Positions 21,861-22,974 of a DNA stretch of 22,974 bases are shown here, piece after piece. Each line of letters begins with the position of its first letter. Within the stretch, counting starts at the first letter, position 1. The notes under the pieces are model-generated. The model did not search any database and was not told the origin of the DNA. It saw only the letters and a program-made list of their open reading frames with translations. The DNA comes from Bog-756 sp036513075 (GTDB taxonomy: Bacteria; Actinomycetota; Acidimicrobiia; Acidimicrobiales; RAAP-2), in contig DATBZS010000033.1 in assembly GCA_036513075.1 (NCBI GenBank), positions 1-22,974 on the forward strand. Direction: 5' to 3'. A program made the translations under genes and the position numbers.

Positions 21861-21890
21861 GCGCAACGGCATGTCCGTGGGCGCAACGGC
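21861..21890. repeat. Direct repeat upstream of ftsE
   Basis: GCGCAACGGC occurs at 21861-21870 and again at 21881-21890, exactly 20 bases apart (about two helical turns), between the candidate -10 box and the ftsE start. It may be a pair of regulator half-sites. Confidence 0.6.
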
Positions 21891-21908
21891 GGATCGTCCG
21901 CGTCGTCC

Positions 21909-21914
21909 ATAGTA
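21909..21914 (-). promoter_or_regulatory. Candidate -10 box of ftsEX
   Basis: TACTAT on the minus strand matches TAnnnT closely and would start transcription near 21902, giving a leader of about 64 bases that holds the two 10-base repeats. No clear -35 at the right distance. Confidence 0.35.
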
Positions 21915-22037
21915 CCCGGGGCATCGGGCGAACTGGGTCAGCCCCTCTGACCTCGGACGACGCGCATTTGCGACGTCCTTGCGCATCGTGTGCACCGTTA
22001 CGCGACCGGGCGTCGTTCGCCGTGTCGTGCGGAGTGC

Positions 22038-22974
22038 TCAGGAACCGTCGCGTTTCTTCTCGGCCTTCCGGCGCAGCTCGGCCTCGATGAACATGTCGAG
22101 GTCGCCGTCCAGGACGGCCTCCACGTTCCCGGTCTCGGCGTTGGTGCGCAGATCCTTCACGAGTTGGTACGGCGCCATGACGTAGGAGCGGATCTGGTTG
22201 CCCCACGCGTTGTCCGTCCGGTCGCCCGACAGCTGGTCGAGCGTCGCCTGATGTTCGGCCCGCTGCCGCTCGGCCAGCTTGGCCCCGAGGACCTGCATGG
22301 CCTTGGTCTTGTTCTGGGTCTGGCTCCGCTGGTTCTGGCAGGTCACCACGATCCCGGTCGGCAGGTGGGTGAGGCGCACCGCCGAGTCGGTCTTGTTCAC
22401 GTGCTGACCGCCGGCGCCCGACGACCGGTAGGTGTCGACGCGGAGGTCCTTCTCATCGATCTCGACCTCGCCGGACGGGTCCTCCAGGAACGGGACGACA
22501 TCGAGGGAGGCGAAGCTGGTCTGGCGTCGGTGCTGGGCGTCGAACGGCGAGATGCGGACCAGTCGGTGCACGCCGCGTTCGGCGGCCAGCAGGCCGAAGG
22601 CGTAGCGGCCGCGCACGATGAAGGTGGCCGACATCAGTCCAGCCTCCTGACCCTCGGTGGCTTCCTCGACCTCGATGGTGAAGCCGCGCCGCTCGGCCCA
22701 GCGCGAGTACATTCGCAGCATCATCTCGGCCCAGTCCTGGGCGTCGGTGCCGCCGGCCCCGGCGTGGATCTCGGCCACCGCGTCGCCGTCGTCGTAGTGG
22801 CCACCGAACAGGGCGCGCAGCTCGAGCGCACCCAACGTGCGGTCGAGGTCGGCAAGGAGTTGTTCGGCCTCGCCACGGAGGGACTCGTCGTCCTCCTCCT
22901 GCATCAGCTCGTGGAGGGTCTCGGCGTCGGACAGCCGCCCATGGAGATTGCTCAGCATCTCGAGGTCCTCGGAC
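22038..22974 (-). CDS. prfB: Peptide chain release factor 2, 5' end missing
   Basis: RF2 releases the finished protein at UGA and UAA stop codons. The 311 visible residues lack roughly the first 60 (full length about 370), because the gene runs off the window. The stop-recognition tripeptide SPF is present in VRISPFDAQHRRQTSFAS, and the peptidyl-transferase GGQ in SSGAGGQHVNKTDSAVRLTH; SPF (rather than PxT) identifies RF2. EIHAGAGGTDAQDWAEMMLRMY and the C-terminal DNAWGNQIRSYVMAPY are also typical. Whether the gene has the programmed +1 frameshift common in RF2 cannot be seen, as that site lies outside the window. It precedes ftsE-ftsX, the usual actinomycete order. Confidence 0.96.
   Translation of the reverse strand, partial: SEDLEMLSNLHGRLSDAETLHELMQEEDDESLRGEAEQLLADLDRTLGALELRALFGGHYDDGDAVAEIHAGAGGTDAQDWAEMMLRMYSRWAERRGFTIEVEEATEGQEAGLMSATFIVRGRYAFGLLAAERGVHRLVRISPFDAQHRRQTSFASLDVVPFLEDPSGEVEIDEKDLRVDTYRSSGAGGQHVNKTDSAVRLTHLPTGIVVTCQNQRSQTQNKTKAMQVLGAKLAERQRAEHQATLDQLSGDRTDNAWGNQIRSYVMAPYQLVKDLRTNAETGNVEAVLDGDLDMFIEAELRRKAEKKRDGS

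Noticed and set aside
22038..22974. Programmed frameshift of prfB
   Set aside because: The usual site is near codon 26, outside the window, so nothing can be said.

Overview
This is a very GC-rich, gene-dense chromosomal window. It reads as an actinomycete-type bacterium, plausibly of the class Acidimicrobiia. The grounds are actinobacterial families (DUF3039, SCO6745 family, TIGR03086/mycothiol-type metal-binding protein), the prfB-ftsE-ftsX order, several start codons sitting 5-8 bases after a TAnnnT-like -10 box without a Shine-Dalgarno (leaderless style), and many GTG starts. The phylum is well supported; the class is an inference. I see no rRNA, tRNA, CRISPR array, insertion sequence or phage gene, and no gene-free stretch longer than 300 bases.

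Layout. Positions 1-731 hold a truncated unknown gene and a DUF3039 gene, both on the minus strand. A plus-strand run follows at 834-4992: Maf-type nucleotide pyrophosphatase, tRNA-dihydrouridine synthase (4-base overlap), an ABC-F translation ATPase behind a 186-base leader, and a TIGR03086 protein with its own candidate leaderless promoter. At 5037-6356 (minus) a very short, membrane-free NfeD-like OB protein precedes an SPFH/band-7 membrane protein. A SCO6745-family gene (plus) is divergent from these. At 7419-10091 (minus) an ABC-2 ATPase, its permease and a patatin-like phospholipase form one operon. At 10200-13379 (minus) bioA-bioF-bioD form a translationally coupled biotin operon without bioB. 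Divergent from bioA is an archaeal-type (pentameric, lumazine-synthase-like) riboflavin synthase, the most unusual gene here.

Positions 14018-16998 carry a divergent acyl-CoA dehydrogenase / acyl-CoA synthetase pair with a palindrome-rich shared intergenic region. Positions 17049-18687 (minus) carry a serine beta-lactamase-like hydrolase followed by a short sugar-phosphate nucleotidyltransferase. A secreted lipase-family alpha/beta hydrolase lies at 18744-20054. The right end (minus) holds prfB (5' end outside the window), ftsE and ftsX; smpB, the usual next gene in actinomycetes, is not there.

Most content is housekeeping: translation quality, cofactor synthesis, lipid metabolism and cell division. 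I found no convincing defence system or mobile system. The items most worth follow-up are the archaeal-type riboflavin synthase, the OB-only NfeD/SPFH pair, the exporter-plus-patatin operon, and the repeated leaderless promoter architecture.
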